Assembly: GCA_963727285.1 (NCBI GenBank)
Contig: CAVSFF010000009.1
Span: forward strand, 992,001 to 1,056,000
Source of the DNA: CAITWD01 sp963727285
GTDB taxonomy: Bacteria; Actinomycetota; Thermoleophilia; Miltoncostaeales; Miltoncostaeaceae
Reading direction: 5' to 3'
DNA length: 64,000 nucleotides
Shown: positions 1 through 8,604 of the stretch, piece by piece
Position numbering within the stretch: the stretch's first letter is position 1
Layout of the letters: every line of letters starts with the position of its first letter
Translations under genes and position numbers: made by a program
The notes under the pieces: model-generated
What the model was told of the DNA's origin: nothing
Databases searched by the model: none
The model's input: the letters and a program-made list of their open reading frames with translations, nothing else

Positions 1-430
1 CGGTCAGCCGCTCCCACTCCTCGAGATAGGTCAACACCGAATCGCGGCACTGGCGGTTGAACTCGGCGATGCCGTAGGCCTCGATATCGGGCTTGCCCGA
101 AATCCCGAGACGCTTCTCGACCTCAAGTTCGACCGGCAGCCCGTGGCAATCCCACCCGCCGCGCCGCTCGACGAAGCGCCCACGCATCGTGTGGAACCGC
201 GGAAACACGTCCTTGAACACGCGCGAGAGCACGTGGTGAGAGCCGGGACGCCCGTTGGCGGTCGGCGGCCCTTCATAGAAGACGTACGGCTCGGCGCCGC
301 GGCGGTCGTCGACGCTCCGGGCGAAGATCCGTTCGTCTCGCCAAAACGCGAGCACCCGCTCTTCCATCTCGCGCCACTGCGCGCTTGATCCGGGGATTCG
401 CCACCGGCCGGTCGCGGGCGGCGATGTCAT
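1..430 (-). CDS. ileS: Isoleucyl-tRNA synthetase, N-terminal part (runs off the window)
   Basis: Charges tRNA-Ile with isoleucine in the cytoplasm. Only the first 143 codons are present; the gene continues past base 1. Residues 52-66 form the class I 'HIGH' region in the form YEGPPTANG followed by RPGSHH. It is followed by the conserved segments GWDCHGLPVE and EVEKRLG, which are diagnostic of IleRS. The start is ATG at 430, whose first bases overlap the TGA of the upstream phosphatase gene (ATGA), so the two are probably translated together. The Pro-Gly-x-His-His form of the HIGH motif is seen in one of the two large IleRS groups; which group this enzyme belongs to cannot be settled from the fragment. 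Confidence 0.93.
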   Translation of the reverse strand, partial: MTSPPATGRWRIPGSSAQWREMEERVLAFWRDERIFARSVDDRRGAEPYVFYEGPPTANGRPGSHHVLSRVFKDVFPRFHTMRGRFVERRGGWDCHGLPVELEVEKRLGISGKPDIEAYGIAEFNRQCRDSVLTYLEEWERLT

Positions 431-1089
431 GCGGTCGGCGCCTCCGCAATCCGGGTCAACGCATCTCGGACCTGGTCGAAGCTCTCGAAGGCGATAAACC
501 GACGCCCTGCGTCCCGCAGCCAATCGGCGAGCTCCGCGCGGGCAAACACGACATCCGCCGCACCACAGACGCAGCGGTCCGACACGCCGTCGCCGACATA
601 CGCAACGGGCAGGTCGGTGCGCAGCGCGGCCAGGTCGAAGCGCTTGCACGGACGGCCGCACAGTGCGCACCGCTCACCGCGGTGTGTCCACACCAGGCGG
701 GTCCCGTTCATCGAGAACTCGGCCTCATGGGAGCAATAGGCGAGGTCGCCCAACCCGATGCGCGACAGGGTGTCATCAATGACCGTCCGAAATCCGTTGG
801 AGAGCACCTGCACCTCATGCCCCGCGCCCCGGGCCCATTCCACAAACGGTACGAACCCGTCGCGGATGCCGGCCTCGTCGCGCACCAGTTCCAGGACCTG
901 GTCGGGTGTGGCACGAACAGTTGCGAACTCCGCCTGCATGGCATCCTCGACGCTGACCCGACCCGCCATGACGTCCGGGGTCAGGCGATCCCACACGGAC
1001 GGGTCGCCATAGCGATCGACGATGAGATGCAGCGTGTCGTGCTGCGTAATCGTGCCGTCGAAGTCGATGGCAATTAGGAAGCGCCTCAC
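427..1089 (-). CDS. HAD-superfamily phosphatase, MtnX-like
   Basis: A 220-residue phosphatase of the HAD IB type. Motif I is DFDGT at residues 9-13 (nucleophile Asp9), motif II is the Ser in LSNGF (96-100), and the acidic motif is GDGVSD at 166-171. A cysteine cluster CALCGRPC (141-148) looks like a metal site and occurs in MtnX-type proteins (2-hydroxy-3-keto-5-methylthiopentenyl-1-phosphate phosphatase, methionine salvage). No other methionine-salvage gene is nearby, so the substrate is uncertain. GTG at 1089 is chosen because it gives the usual short lead before motif I; the open frame extends upstream only as antisense to the neighbouring plus-strand genes. It overlaps ileS by 4 nt. Confidence 0.8.
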   Translation of the reverse strand: MRRFLIAIDFDGTITQHDTLHLIVDRYGDPSVWDRLTPDVMAGRVSVEDAMQAEFATVRATPDQVLELVRDEAGIRDGFVPFVEWARGAGHEVQVLSNGFRTVIDDTLSRIGLGDLAYCSHEAEFSMNGTRLVWTHRGERCALCGRPCKRFDLAALRTDLPVAYVGDGVSDRCVCGAADVVFARAELADWLRDAGRRFIAFESFDQVRDALTRIAEAPTA

Positions 1090-1216
1090 GGATGCCGGAT
1101 CGTACCAAAGGCCCGCAACCCGACCCCCGATAACATCCGCGGAACGGACCCACGGCCGCCGAGCGTCAGGGCGACGCCGGCGCCGTTCGACACTTGACCC
1201 AAGGCACCCCTCTGCG

Positions 1217-1909
1217 ATGAACGCACCCCGGCCGATCTTCCTGCACGGTGCGATTGCCGGCCCCTCGAGCTGGGGATCCGTGCCCGAACGATTCGACGGC
1301 GGTGCCGTGCTCGGCCTTCCGGGGCATCCGGCCGGGGTGCCCCTCGGAGACGCGGACCGGCTTGCCGACTGGACCGCGCTTGCGCTGGGTGAGATCGACG
1401 GCCCGCGGGTGTTGGTCGGCCAGGGGCTCGGGGCGCAGCTGGCACTGACGATTGCCGCGCGGCACCCCGAGTCCGTCGCTGGGGTCGTCGCGATCGGCTG
1501 CGCACTGCGGCTGCGGACGCCCGAACTTCCGGCCGATCCCGACGCGGCAATCGCCACGCTGCTTGCCCACAGCATGGGCGAGCCCGAGGGCGATTTCGGC
1601 CAGTCGCTTGAGCTTGCCATGCAGATCGTTGGCCCGTCTAGCCTCACGACCGACTTGGGCCTCGTGGCGACGATCGACGTCGCCGCCAGCGTCGGCGCGA
1701 TCACCTGCCCCGTGCTGGTGGTGGTCGGCGACGGCGATCGCTGGGCGCCACCCGAGGCCGCGGCCGAGCTTGCGGCGTCCCTGGCGGCGGGTCGCATGAT
1801 CGTGGTCAAGGGAGCGCACCACCTCATCCAGGCGGACGCGCCCCGGACGATCGAGCTGCTCGTCGCGGGTTTCCTCGCGCGCCTCGAGCTGACCGGGACG
1901 GATCGATGA
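1217..1909 (+). CDS. Alpha/beta-hydrolase-fold protein lacking the serine nucleophile
   Basis: A 230-residue protein with the alpha/beta-hydrolase pattern: an oxyanion-type HG near residue 10, a nucleophile elbow at 68-72, the acid region GDGD at 171-174 and the terminal histidines at 201-202. The elbow reads G-Q-G-L-G, so the expected Ser (G-x-S-x-G) is Gly70. Serine-hydrolase chemistry is therefore unlikely by the usual route. It may be a non-enzymatic member, or this allele may be inactive. ATG at 1217 gives a standard N-terminus. The stop overlaps the next start by 4 nt (ATGA at 1906-1909), so it is coupled to the lipid kinase, which hints at a membrane-lipid or signalling role. The substrate is unknown. 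Confidence 0.75.
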   Translation: MNAPRPIFLHGAIAGPSSWGSVPERFDGGAVLGLPGHPAGVPLGDADRLADWTALALGEIDGPRVLVGQGLGAQLALTIAARHPESVAGVVAIGCALRLRTPELPADPDAAIATLLAHSMGEPEGDFGQSLELAMQIVGPSSLTTDLGLVATIDVAASVGAITCPVLVVVGDGDRWAPPEAAAELAASLAAGRMIVVKGAHHLIQADAPRTIELLVAGFLARLELTGTDR

Positions 1910-2838
1910 CGTCCGACCATCGTGTCGCGCTTGTCGTCAACCCGGCGGCAACCCGGACCACCCCGCAACTCCAGGCCCGAATCGCACAGGAGCTGACGCC
2001 CTTCGGGCTCACCGGAGTCGCCGCCCCCCTCGGGGCCGGCGGCATCCGCGCGGCGGTGGTGAAGGCCGTCGCCGACGGGGCACGGACGGTCGCCGTCCTG
2101 GGCGGCGACGGCACGATCGGCATCGCCGCCAGCGTGCTGGCGGACACCGAGGTCACCCTGATCCCGCTGCCCGGCGGCAACACCAATGTCTTGGCCCGCG
2201 GCCTGGGGTGGCCGGCACATCCCGAACGCGCCGCCGACCGCTTGGCGAGTGTGCTCGACGGGGCGCCGCGCGATCTCGCCATCGGTCGGATCACCTCGGG
2301 CGACCGCCAGTCGGTCTTCTGCGTGAACGCCGGAATCGGCCTCGATGCGGCGACCGTGGCATGGGTCGAGCGGCATCCGGGGGTCAAGCACCGACTGCGA
2401 CAAGGGGCGTTCGCACTCGCGAGTGTCGGACCCGGGCTCCGCGCACTCCGTCAAGGACCGCCGCTGACCCTGCACCTCGGCTCCGGGACCGACGGCATCC
2501 GCGTGCATTCGCTGATCGCAGCCTGTGGGGCGCCGTACGCGTATCTCGGCCCGCAACCGCTCAATATCCTGCCCCACGTCGCATGGGATGGCCGCCTTGA
2601 ATGGGTCGGCCTCACCAATCGCTCGCTCGTTCGGGTCCTACGCCTCGTGCTGCTGGGCTTGACCAATGCCGAGCACCTGGCCGGACCGGGGCTCGTCGGC
2701 GGAACCACCGAATCACCACTGCGCATCACCGCCGACGCGCCGTTCCCGGTGCAGGTGGACGGCGACCCGTTTGGCGAGGTCAGTGACATCACGATCGCCC
2801 CCGGCGGGCGCCTGCGGGTGTACGCGCCCGGCTCCTAA
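1906..2838 (+). CDS. Diacylglycerol kinase family lipid kinase (DagK/YegS-like)
   Basis: A 310-residue member of the DAGK catalytic family, which transfers phosphate from ATP to a lipid hydroxyl at the inner face of the membrane. The nucleotide-binding motif is GGDGT at 66-70, followed by PGGNTN at 89-94 and the conserved LARGL. The C-terminal half is beta-rich, ending in the usual P-x-Q-V-D-G-D-P segment. Diacylglycerol is the commonest substrate, but long-chain diols or sphingoid bases are possible. ATG at 1906 lies inside the stop of the upstream hydrolase-like gene. A strong hairpin follows the stop codon. Confidence 0.87.
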   Translation: MTSDHRVALVVNPAATRTTPQLQARIAQELTPFGLTGVAAPLGAGGIRAAVVKAVADGARTVAVLGGDGTIGIAASVLADTEVTLIPLPGGNTNVLARGLGWPAHPERAADRLASVLDGAPRDLAIGRITSGDRQSVFCVNAGIGLDAATVAWVERHPGVKHRLRQGAFALASVGPGLRALRQGPPLTLHLGSGTDGIRVHSLIAACGAPYAYLGPQPLNILPHVAWDGRLEWVGLTNRSLVRVLRLVLLGLTNAEHLAGPGLVGGTTESPLRITADAPFPVQVDGDPFGEVSDITIAPGGRLRVYAPGS

Positions 2839-2850
2839 AGAACCGGATCG

Positions 2851-2869
2851 GCCCAACCGATGGTTGGGC
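2851..2869 (+). terminator. Stable hairpin after the lipid kinase gene
   Basis: GCCCAACC (2851-2858), loop GAT, and GGTTGGGC (2862-2869) form a perfect 8-bp stem starting 13 nt after the dagK-like stop. There is no T-tract, so it is not a classic intrinsic terminator, but it could end or stabilise the transcript. An ATG at 2860 sits in the loop, which makes it an unlikely start for the next gene. Confidence 0.4.
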
Positions 2870-2919
2870 GTATGGGCGGCGCCACCGACGCCGTGCACTT
2901 ATCCGAGGAGTTCCCCACT

Positions 2920-3195
2920 ATGGCGGTCCAAGGCCCAGATCCGCGTGCCGCGGCACGCGGCGTCGTCGCGATCGCGCTCGACATGGCCCGAGTCGATCCG
3001 GATCGGCGCCCGACCGCCGAGATGTGCCGGTGGTGCGCCCGACTGGCCGACGAACTCGGCGTCCCGCCTCGGAGCGAGATCGAGACCAACCGTGAACTCG
3101 TCTTCGAGGCGCTGCGTCTCGAATTGATCGCCCATCACCGCCTCGACGCGAACGGGACGACGCCGGCACGTCGGCTGACCGAATCGCGCCCCTAA
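2920..3195 (+). CDS. Small hypothetical helical protein
   Basis: A 91-residue product that I do not recognise. It looks mostly alpha-helical and charged, with a Cys-x-x-Cys (MCRWC) near residue 30 and an ELGVP turn. ATG at 2920 is preferred over the in-frame ATG at 2860 because a GAGGAG ribosome-binding site lies at 2905-2910 with 9-nt spacing, whereas 2860 falls in a hairpin loop. It is followed directly by accA on the opposite strand. Codon use resembles that of its neighbours. The helices faintly recall an HD-type helical fragment, but no HD motif is present. Confidence 0.6.
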   Translation: MAVQGPDPRAAARGVVAIALDMARVDPDRRPTAEMCRWCARLADELGVPPRSEIETNRELVFEALRLELIAHHRLDANGTTPARRLTESRP

Positions 3196-3209
3196 GACGC
3201 GTCGCCGGG

Positions 3210-4100
3210 TCAGACCCCGGTGTCGCGGACGGCGCCCAGGCGCCGGAAGCGCTCCCGCCGCTGGCGACCGCGATCGGCGAGCGGGAGGGCCTGAAGTTCC
3301 CGGATCGTGCGGGACAGGTACCCGTCGAGCAGTCGCGCCGCCTCGTCGTGGTCGAGATGCGCGCCACCTTCCGGCTCCGGCACGACGGCGTCGGCGACGC
3401 CCCAGCGGTAGCAGTTGGCCGCCGTGGGCTTGAACGCCGTCGCCGCAAGTTTCGCCTTGCCCGCGTCACGCCACAGGATTGCCGATGCACCCTCGGGTGA
3501 GATCACCGAGTATGTGGCGTTCTCGAGCATGACCACGCGGTCCGCGACACCCAATGCAAGCGCACCCCCCGAGGATCCTTCGCCGATCACCACCGCGACG
3601 GTCGGAACGGGCAGGCCGAGCATCATCATCATGCTGCGCGCGATCGCGCCGCCCTGGCCGCGCTCTTCCGCGCCGGCACCGGGAAATGCGCCGGGGGTGT
3701 CGATCAACGTGACCAACGGAATGTTCAGGCGCTCGCAGATTTCCATCAGGCGCATGCCCTTGCGATACCCCTCCGGGCTCGGCATTCCGAAGTTGCGATA
3801 TGCCCGATCCTGAGCGTCGCGGCCCTTCTGCTGGCCGATGATGGCCAGCGGAGCGCCGTTGTAGCGGCCGATGCCGGCCACGATCGCGGGGTCGTCCCCC
3901 TTCATGCGATCGCCGTGGATCTCCTCGAAGTCCGGCATGAGGCGCGAGATGTAGTCGAGCGGATACGGCCGGTCCTGATGCCGGGCGAGCTGGATGGCAT
4001 CCCAGATGTCGCCCGAGGCCGGATCGGCGACGTGGAACTTGCCGGCGATGCGCCGGACGAAGCGTCCGCGCCGGCCGCCGGATCCCGTGGAGACCGTCAC
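3210..4100 (-). CDS. accA: Acetyl-CoA carboxylase carboxyltransferase, alpha subunit
   Basis: With AccD it transfers the carboxyl group from biotin carboxyl carrier protein to acetyl-CoA, making malonyl-CoA for fatty acid synthesis. The 296-residue protein has the AccA core: YISRLMPDFEEIHGDR, then IGQQKGRD, FGMPSPEGYRKG, IDTPGAFPG and GEGSSGGALALG, which form the crotonase-fold CoA-binding surface. The C-terminal segment carries the usual HLD and LLDGYL region. It is the last gene of the fab-acc transcription unit. Its ATG overlaps the accD stop by 4 nt, which favours balanced synthesis of the two subunits. accB and accC are not in this window. Confidence 0.95.
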   Translation of the reverse strand: MTVSTGSGGRRGRFVRRIAGKFHVADPASGDIWDAIQLARHQDRPYPLDYISRLMPDFEEIHGDRMKGDDPAIVAGIGRYNGAPLAIIGQQKGRDAQDRAYRNFGMPSPEGYRKGMRLMEICERLNIPLVTLIDTPGAFPGAGAEERGQGGAIARSMMMMLGLPVPTVAVVIGEGSSGGALALGVADRVVMLENATYSVISPEGASAILWRDAGKAKLAATAFKPTAANCYRWGVADAVVPEPEGGAHLDHDEAARLLDGYLSRTIRELQALPLADRGRQRRERFRRLGAVRDTGV

Positions 4101-5107
4101 TGGGAGTCCCCTCCGGGTTCGGCGTCGTCGGTGTGCTCGGGGCGACCGCGCAGGCGTCGGGACAGACTGGGAAGCGCCTGTGCCATGCGGGCGGCGCGCT
4201 CCGAGCCGTTCTGGGCCAGCTGGCTTGCCAACGACTGCGTCTCGTCCAGCGGGGGGCGCTCGAGGATCGCGAGCAGGCGACCGAGGCGCGCGGGCAGCTC
4301 GCGCCGGTCAACAACCGCGTCGACATGTCCGTGTTCGACTTGGCGCTCCGCCAACCCGAAGTCGTCCGGAAGCTTTTCGCGGGTGGTCTGCTCGATCACG
4401 CGCGGCCCCGAGAACGCAATCAGCGCGCCGGGTTCGGCGTAGGTCACGTCGCCGAGCGAGGCAAACGATGCCCAGACCCCGCCCGTCGTCGGATGGGCCA
4501 GGATCATGATGAACGGCAGCCCCGCCGTGGCGAGCTCGTCGAGTGCGACGATCGACTTGGCCATCTGCATGAGGGCGAGGACCCCCTCCTGCATGCGTGC
4601 GCCGCCGGAGGAGGTGATGCTGATCAGCGGTATGCCGCGCGCGACGGCGACTTCCGCGGCGCGCGCAAAGCGTTCGCCGACGACCGACCCCATCGAACCG
4701 CCAAGGAATCCGAAGTCCATCGCCGCGACGACGCACGGCTGGCCCTGGATCGCGAGCGATGCCGAGATGATGGCCTCCGTCGCGCCCTTGGCCTCGGCGG
4801 CCTGGATCCGATCGGTGTAGGGCTGGAGATCGACGAACCGGAGCGGGTCGGCCGCACGCAGATCTCCGCCGATCTCCTCCCAGACGCCGTCGTCGGCGAG
4901 GTGATCCAGTCGCTGGCGTGCCGTCATCGCGAAGTGGTGGCCACACACCGCGCAGACGTAGCAGTTGCGCACCATCTCGTCCGCGCGAAAGTGGCTCTGG
5001 CAACGGGGGCACGAGCGCTCATCACCGGGCATGCGGCGCGCCGGCGCATCATCCGGGTGCTTGCCGCGCAGCCGGTCGATCGAGACGGAAATGGAGTTGC
5101 GTGCCAT
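4097..5107 (-). CDS. accD: Acetyl-CoA carboxylase carboxyltransferase, beta subunit
   Basis: Partner of AccA in the heterotetrameric carboxyltransferase. In the 336-residue protein the N-terminal zinc ribbon is visible as C33-x2-C36 and C52-x2-C55, with an additional Cys49. The crotonase-fold core follows, with MDFGFLGGSMGSVVGE, SSGGARMQEG, HPTTGGV and FSGPRVIEQT. The separate zinc-ribbon AccD and AccA are the usual bacterial two-subunit form rather than the fused form common in many actinobacteria. ATG at 5107 is the only start that leaves a normal lead before the zinc ribbon. It lies 11 nt after the phosphatase stop and overlaps accA by 4 nt. Confidence 0.95.
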   Translation of the reverse strand: MARNSISVSIDRLRGKHPDDAPARRMPGDERSCPRCQSHFRADEMVRNCYVCAVCGHHFAMTARQRLDHLADDGVWEEIGGDLRAADPLRFVDLQPYTDRIQAAEAKGATEAIISASLAIQGQPCVVAAMDFGFLGGSMGSVVGERFARAAEVAVARGIPLISITSSGGARMQEGVLALMQMAKSIVALDELATAGLPFIMILAHPTTGGVWASFASLGDVTYAEPGALIAFSGPRVIEQTTREKLPDDFGLAERQVEHGHVDAVVDRRELPARLGRLLAILERPPLDETQSLASQLAQNGSERAARMAQALPSLSRRLRGRPEHTDDAEPGGDSQ

Positions 5108-5118
5108 CAGTGCTCCGA

Positions 5119-5721
5119 TTATCGCAGGGCCGATGGATCTTGGACACCGGACGGGGGCGCCTGCTGCGCATCCGCACGGGACTTCAGCCATCGTTCCACG
5201 CTTGCCCGGTACGCCGGGACGAGACGGCCCATCGGGCGCGCCTCGATAACGCCGCGAGCGGCGTCGGCCTCGGATCGGCCGAGCAACCGGAGGGTAGCGT
5301 AGGCGATCATGACCGAGCGTCGTCGCCCCTGCTGACAGTGGACCAGCACCCGGGCTTCGGGGTCGGCCTGGAGGGCGGATGCGGCGAAGATGGCGGCCTC
5401 CGACCACTGCTCCGGCTCCTTCGGGCGTCCGGTGTCCCACATTTCCGCGTGGGCGACATTGTCGGGGCCCAGCACCTGTCCGGCCGCCCAGCGATCCTGG
5501 CTGAAGACGGTCTGTGGACGGGCTCGGCACACGACGACATGGGTGATTCCGTGATCGGGCAGCCTCAGGATCTCGCCGGCCACCGGCATGGCGCCGATCG
5601 CGACCCGCTCACCGGGGACGAACGCGAGGCCGTTCAACCCGTTGCGCGGCCCGTAGACCCGGGTCGCGACGCTGTGCCACAGCCCGCGAAGCCCTGGGAG
5701 ACGGTCCGTTCCGCCGATCAC
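5119..5721 (-). CDS. Dual-specificity (tyrosine-type) phosphatase
   Basis: A 200-residue cysteine phosphatase. The P-loop HCQQGRRRS at 128-136 fits HCx5RS, with nucleophile Cys129, and Asp96 in MWDTG is a plausible general acid. It would remove phosphate from tyrosine/serine/threonine residues or from a non-protein substrate; the sequence does not say which. GTG at 5721 overlaps the fabF stop by 4 nt (GTGA), and accD follows 11 nt later, so the gene lies inside the fatty-acid operon. No kinase is adjacent. The placement suggests control of lipid synthesis or an unrelated passenger role; both are inference. Confidence 0.8.
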   Translation of the reverse strand: MIGGTDRLPGLRGLWHSVATRVYGPRNGLNGLAFVPGERVAIGAMPVAGEILRLPDHGITHVVVCRARPQTVFSQDRWAAGQVLGPDNVAHAEMWDTGRPKEPEQWSEAAIFAASALQADPEARVLVHCQQGRRRSVMIAYATLRLLGRSEADAARGVIEARPMGRLVPAYRASVERWLKSRADAQQAPPSGVQDPSALR

Positions 5722-6965
5722 TCCGCCCGCCCCAGCACCAGGGCCGCATTGTGACCCCCGAACCCGAAGGCATTTGAGACCGCGATATCCACGACGGCCT
5801 GTCGCGGCGTGTTGAGCACGTGATCGACGCCCACGCAGTCCGGGTCGAGATGCTGGACGTTGATCGTGGCCGGAATCGATCCGGTGTCGAGTGCCAAGGC
5901 GGTCAGCGCGGCCTCGATGCCACCGGCCGCCCCGAGGCAATGGCCGTGCATGGACTTGGTCGAGCTCACCATGCAGGTTGCGGCGTGCGCGTCGCCGAGC
6001 GCAAGGCGGATGGCGCGGATCTCGTTCGGGTCTCCGACGGGCGTCGAGGTCGCATGCGCGTTGACGTACCCCACCTGCTCCGGGGTCACCCCCGCGTTGG
6101 CAAGTGCCATTCGCACTGCTCCTGCCGGCGCCGTGCCGGTGGGATCGGGTTCGGTGACATGGTGGGCATCGGCGGTCAACCCGTACCCGAGCAACTCCGC
6201 ATAAACGTGGGCACCGCGGGCGCGGGCGCGCGACAGTTCTTCCAGCACGAGCACGGCACCGGCTTCGCCCATCACAAACCCGTCGCGGTCGGCGTCGAAG
6301 GGACGGCTGGCCGTCGCGGGATCGTCGTTGCGCACGGACAGGGCGCGCATCGCGTTGAAGGCACCGATCCCCATCTCGACGATCGACGCCTCGCTGCCGC
6401 CGGCGACGATGACGTCGGCGCGGCCCAGCCGAATCGCATCAAGGGCCTCACCGATCGCGTGGTTCGACGTTGCGCACGCGCTGACCGTCGACAGCACCGG
6501 TCCCCGGAGGCCGAGATGCATCGAGATCTGAGCCGCCCCCATGTTGGCGATCATCATCGGGATAAACAGCGGCGACAGCCGATCCGGTCCACGCTCAAAG
6601 TAGACCTGGGACTGGTCGACGAACGTCGCCAGCCCGCCGATGCCACTGCCCACATACACCCCGGCGTCGGGAATCGTCGCGGGATCCAAGCCGGCGTCGT
6701 CCAACGCGAGGGTGGCGGCCGCGATCGCCAATTGGGCGAACCGGTCGAGGCGCCGCTCGGTCCGGCGGTCCATGAAATCGGACGGGGAAAAGTCGCGCGC
6801 CTCACAGGCGATCTGCGTCGCGAGCCGCGACGGGTCGAACGAGCTGATTGTGGCGGCCCCGCTTGTGCCGGCAAGCGCGTTGCGCCAGACGTCCTCGCGA
6901 CCGATGCCGATCGAGCTCACCAGGCCCAGCCCCGTGATGGCGACCCGACGGGCTTCTCCGCTCAT
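5718..6965 (-). CDS. fabF: Beta-ketoacyl-ACP synthase II
   Basis: Condenses malonyl-ACP with acyl-ACP in the elongation cycle. The 415-residue thiolase-fold protein has the catalytic triad: Cys164 in SACATSNHA, His304 in VNAHATSTP and His340/342 in MHGHCLGAAGG, with Lys337 before the second His. The usual VNAHGTSTP has Ala in place of Gly here. ATG at 6965 overlaps the fabG stop by 4 nt. In many bacteria acpP sits between fabG and fabF; that overlap leaves no room for it here. Confidence 0.95.
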   Translation of the reverse strand: MSGEARRVAITGLGLVSSIGIGREDVWRNALAGTSGAATISSFDPSRLATQIACEARDFSPSDFMDRRTERRLDRFAQLAIAAATLALDDAGLDPATIPDAGVYVGSGIGGLATFVDQSQVYFERGPDRLSPLFIPMMIANMGAAQISMHLGLRGPVLSTVSACATSNHAIGEALDAIRLGRADVIVAGGSEASIVEMGIGAFNAMRALSVRNDDPATASRPFDADRDGFVMGEAGAVLVLEELSRARARGAHVYAELLGYGLTADAHHVTEPDPTGTAPAGAVRMALANAGVTPEQVGYVNAHATSTPVGDPNEIRAIRLALGDAHAATCMVSSTKSMHGHCLGAAGGIEAALTALALDTGSIPATINVQHLDPDCVGVDHVLNTPRQAVVDIAVSNAFGFGGHNAALVLGRAE

Positions 6966-7693
6966 ATGCCGAGCCCCCCATCGACGCGCATCACGCTTCC
7001 GGTGACAAACGCTGCGGCGTCGGAGCACAGGAAGGCCACGGCGTCCGCCACGTCGCCCGGCGTCCCGAGCCGCCCGAGCGGGGTGTTGGCGAGAATCTGG
7101 TCCCGCTGCTCGTCGGCCAGATCCGCGGTCATGTCGGTCGTGATGTATCCGGGGGCCACCGCGTTGACGCGGATCCCGCGGCCACCGACCTCCTTCGCGA
7201 GCGATTTCACCATCCCGATCATCCCGGCCTTCGCCGCCGCGTAGTTCGCCTGGCCTGCGTTCCCGGTCAGTCCGACGATCGACGAAATCGCAACGATCGA
7301 CCCGGAGCGCCGCCGCAGCATCCCGCGCACGGCGGCCCGCGAGACGTAGAATGCGCCGGTCAGGTTGGTGTCGATGACCATGCGCCAATCCTCGACGGAC
7401 ATCCGGACGAACAGCCCGTCCCGGGTGATGCCCGCATTGAGGATGACCGCATCCAGCGGCCCCAACTCGGTTTCGGCCGCCGCCACGAGCTCCGCGGCCT
7501 CGACATCGTCCGAGATGTCGGCCCGCAAGGCGACCGCCCGCCGCCCGAGGGCGGTGACCGCGGCGACCGTCCGGGCCGCACCATCGGCATCCGCACCGTA
7601 GCCCACGGCGACGTCAAAGCCCTGTTTGGCGAGCGTTTCCGCGATCGCCGCGCCGATTCCCCGGCTGGCACCTGTGACGAGCGCGACCGGCAT
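6962..7693 (-). CDS. fabG: 3-oxoacyl-ACP reductase
   Basis: NADPH-dependent reduction of 3-oxoacyl-ACP in type II fatty acid synthesis. The 243-residue short-chain dehydrogenase has the cofactor motif TGASRGIG (7-14), the NAG motif at 86-88, Ser137/138, and the catalytic Tyr151 with Lys155 in YAAAK. The C-terminus (PGYITTDMT, VDGG) is typical of FabG. Its ATG shares one base with the fabD stop (TGATG) and its stop overlaps fabF by 4 nt. Confidence 0.95.
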   Translation of the reverse strand: MPVALVTGASRGIGAAIAETLAKQGFDVAVGYGADADGAARTVAAVTALGRRAVALRADISDDVEAAELVAAAETELGPLDAVILNAGITRDGLFVRMSVEDWRMVIDTNLTGAFYVSRAAVRGMLRRRSGSIVAISSIVGLTGNAGQANYAAAKAGMIGMVKSLAKEVGGRGIRVNAVAPGYITTDMTADLADEQRDQILANTPLGRLGTPGDVADAVAFLCSDAAAFVTGSVMRVDGGLGI

Positions 7694-8604
7694 CAGCCCA
7701 CCACCTCCGCAAGGCCGGCAAGATCACCGGGTGCCGCGATCTGCATGACCGGGGCGTCCCTCCGTACCCGGCGCACCAGACCGGACAGCACGCGTCCGAC
7801 CCCGAGCTCGACAAACTGGGTCGCCCCGTGGTCGATCGCGACCTCGACCGCCGCCCCGAACCGCACCGGTGAAACCAATTGGTCGGCCAGCAGCTGCCGA
7901 AGGTGCTCTGCCGGCTCGAACCGGCATGTGGTCGTCGAGAGAAATGGCACGTCGATCGTGCCCGGGGTCCACGCGGCCAGGGCCACCGACAGCCGATCGG
8001 CGGCGCTGGCCACCAGCGGCGAGTGGAAAGCGCCCGACACCTGCAGGCGCGTCGCCTTGCCGCCGTCCGCGGCGATGCGCGCCAGCAGGCGATCAATGCC
8101 GTCGAGCGTGCCGCTGACGACCACCTGGCCCGGACAGTTGAAGTTTGCCGGCCACACATCACCGGTCTCACGACACAGGATCTCCACGTCCGCGTCAGAC
8201 GCACCGAGCACCGCCGCCATCGCGCCCGGACTCGCATCGGCCGCCGCCTGCATCGCGGCGCCGCGCTCGGCGACCAGCCGCAGCGCGTCGGGATACGAAA
8301 TCGCGCCGGCGACCACCAGGGCCGAATACTCGCCAAGCGAGTGCCCCAGCACCAAGTCCCCGCGCAGCCCGCGCTCTTCGGCCGCCCGCCAGGCGGCGAT
8401 GCTGGTCGCGACGAGCGCCGGCTGGCACACATCGGTCTGCATCAGGCGCTCGGCCGGTCCATCGAAACAGAGGGTGGACAGGCGGTAGCCGAGGACCTCA
8501 TCGGCCTCCTCAAACGCGGCGCGCGCAGCGGCGGAGCTGGCCGCGAGCTCCTGACCCATGCCGACGACCTGGGCGCCCTGGCCCGGAAACATCAATGCGA
8601 TCAC
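7693..8604 (-). CDS. fabD: Malonyl-CoA:ACP transacylase
   Basis: Loads malonyl groups onto acyl carrier protein. In the 303-residue protein the N-terminal FPGQGAQ (6-12) and active-site GHSLGEYSA (87-95, Ser89) are clear, and the catalytic His lies in GAFHSPLV. GTG at 8604 is chosen because it overlaps the fabH stop by 4 nt (GTGA), the rule in this operon. An ATG at 8637 would add 11 residues inside fabH. ACP itself is encoded elsewhere. Confidence 0.93.
   Translation of the reverse strand: MIALMFPGQGAQVVGMGQELAASSAAARAAFEEADEVLGYRLSTLCFDGPAERLMQTDVCQPALVATSIAAWRAAEERGLRGDLVLGHSLGEYSALVVAGAISYPDALRLVAERGAAMQAAADASPGAMAAVLGASDADVEILCRETGDVWPANFNCPGQVVVSGTLDGIDRLLARIAADGGKATRLQVSGAFHSPLVASAADRLSVALAAWTPGTIDVPFLSTTTCRFEPAEHLRQLLADQLVSPVRFGAAVEVAIDHGATQFVELGVGRVLSGLVRRVRRDAPVMQIAAPGDLAGLAEVVG

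Noticed and set aside
427..2577. A 716-codon minus-strand frame
   Set aside because: Only the last 220 codons are a real gene; the rest is antisense to the hydrolase-like and lipid-kinase genes and has no domain pattern.
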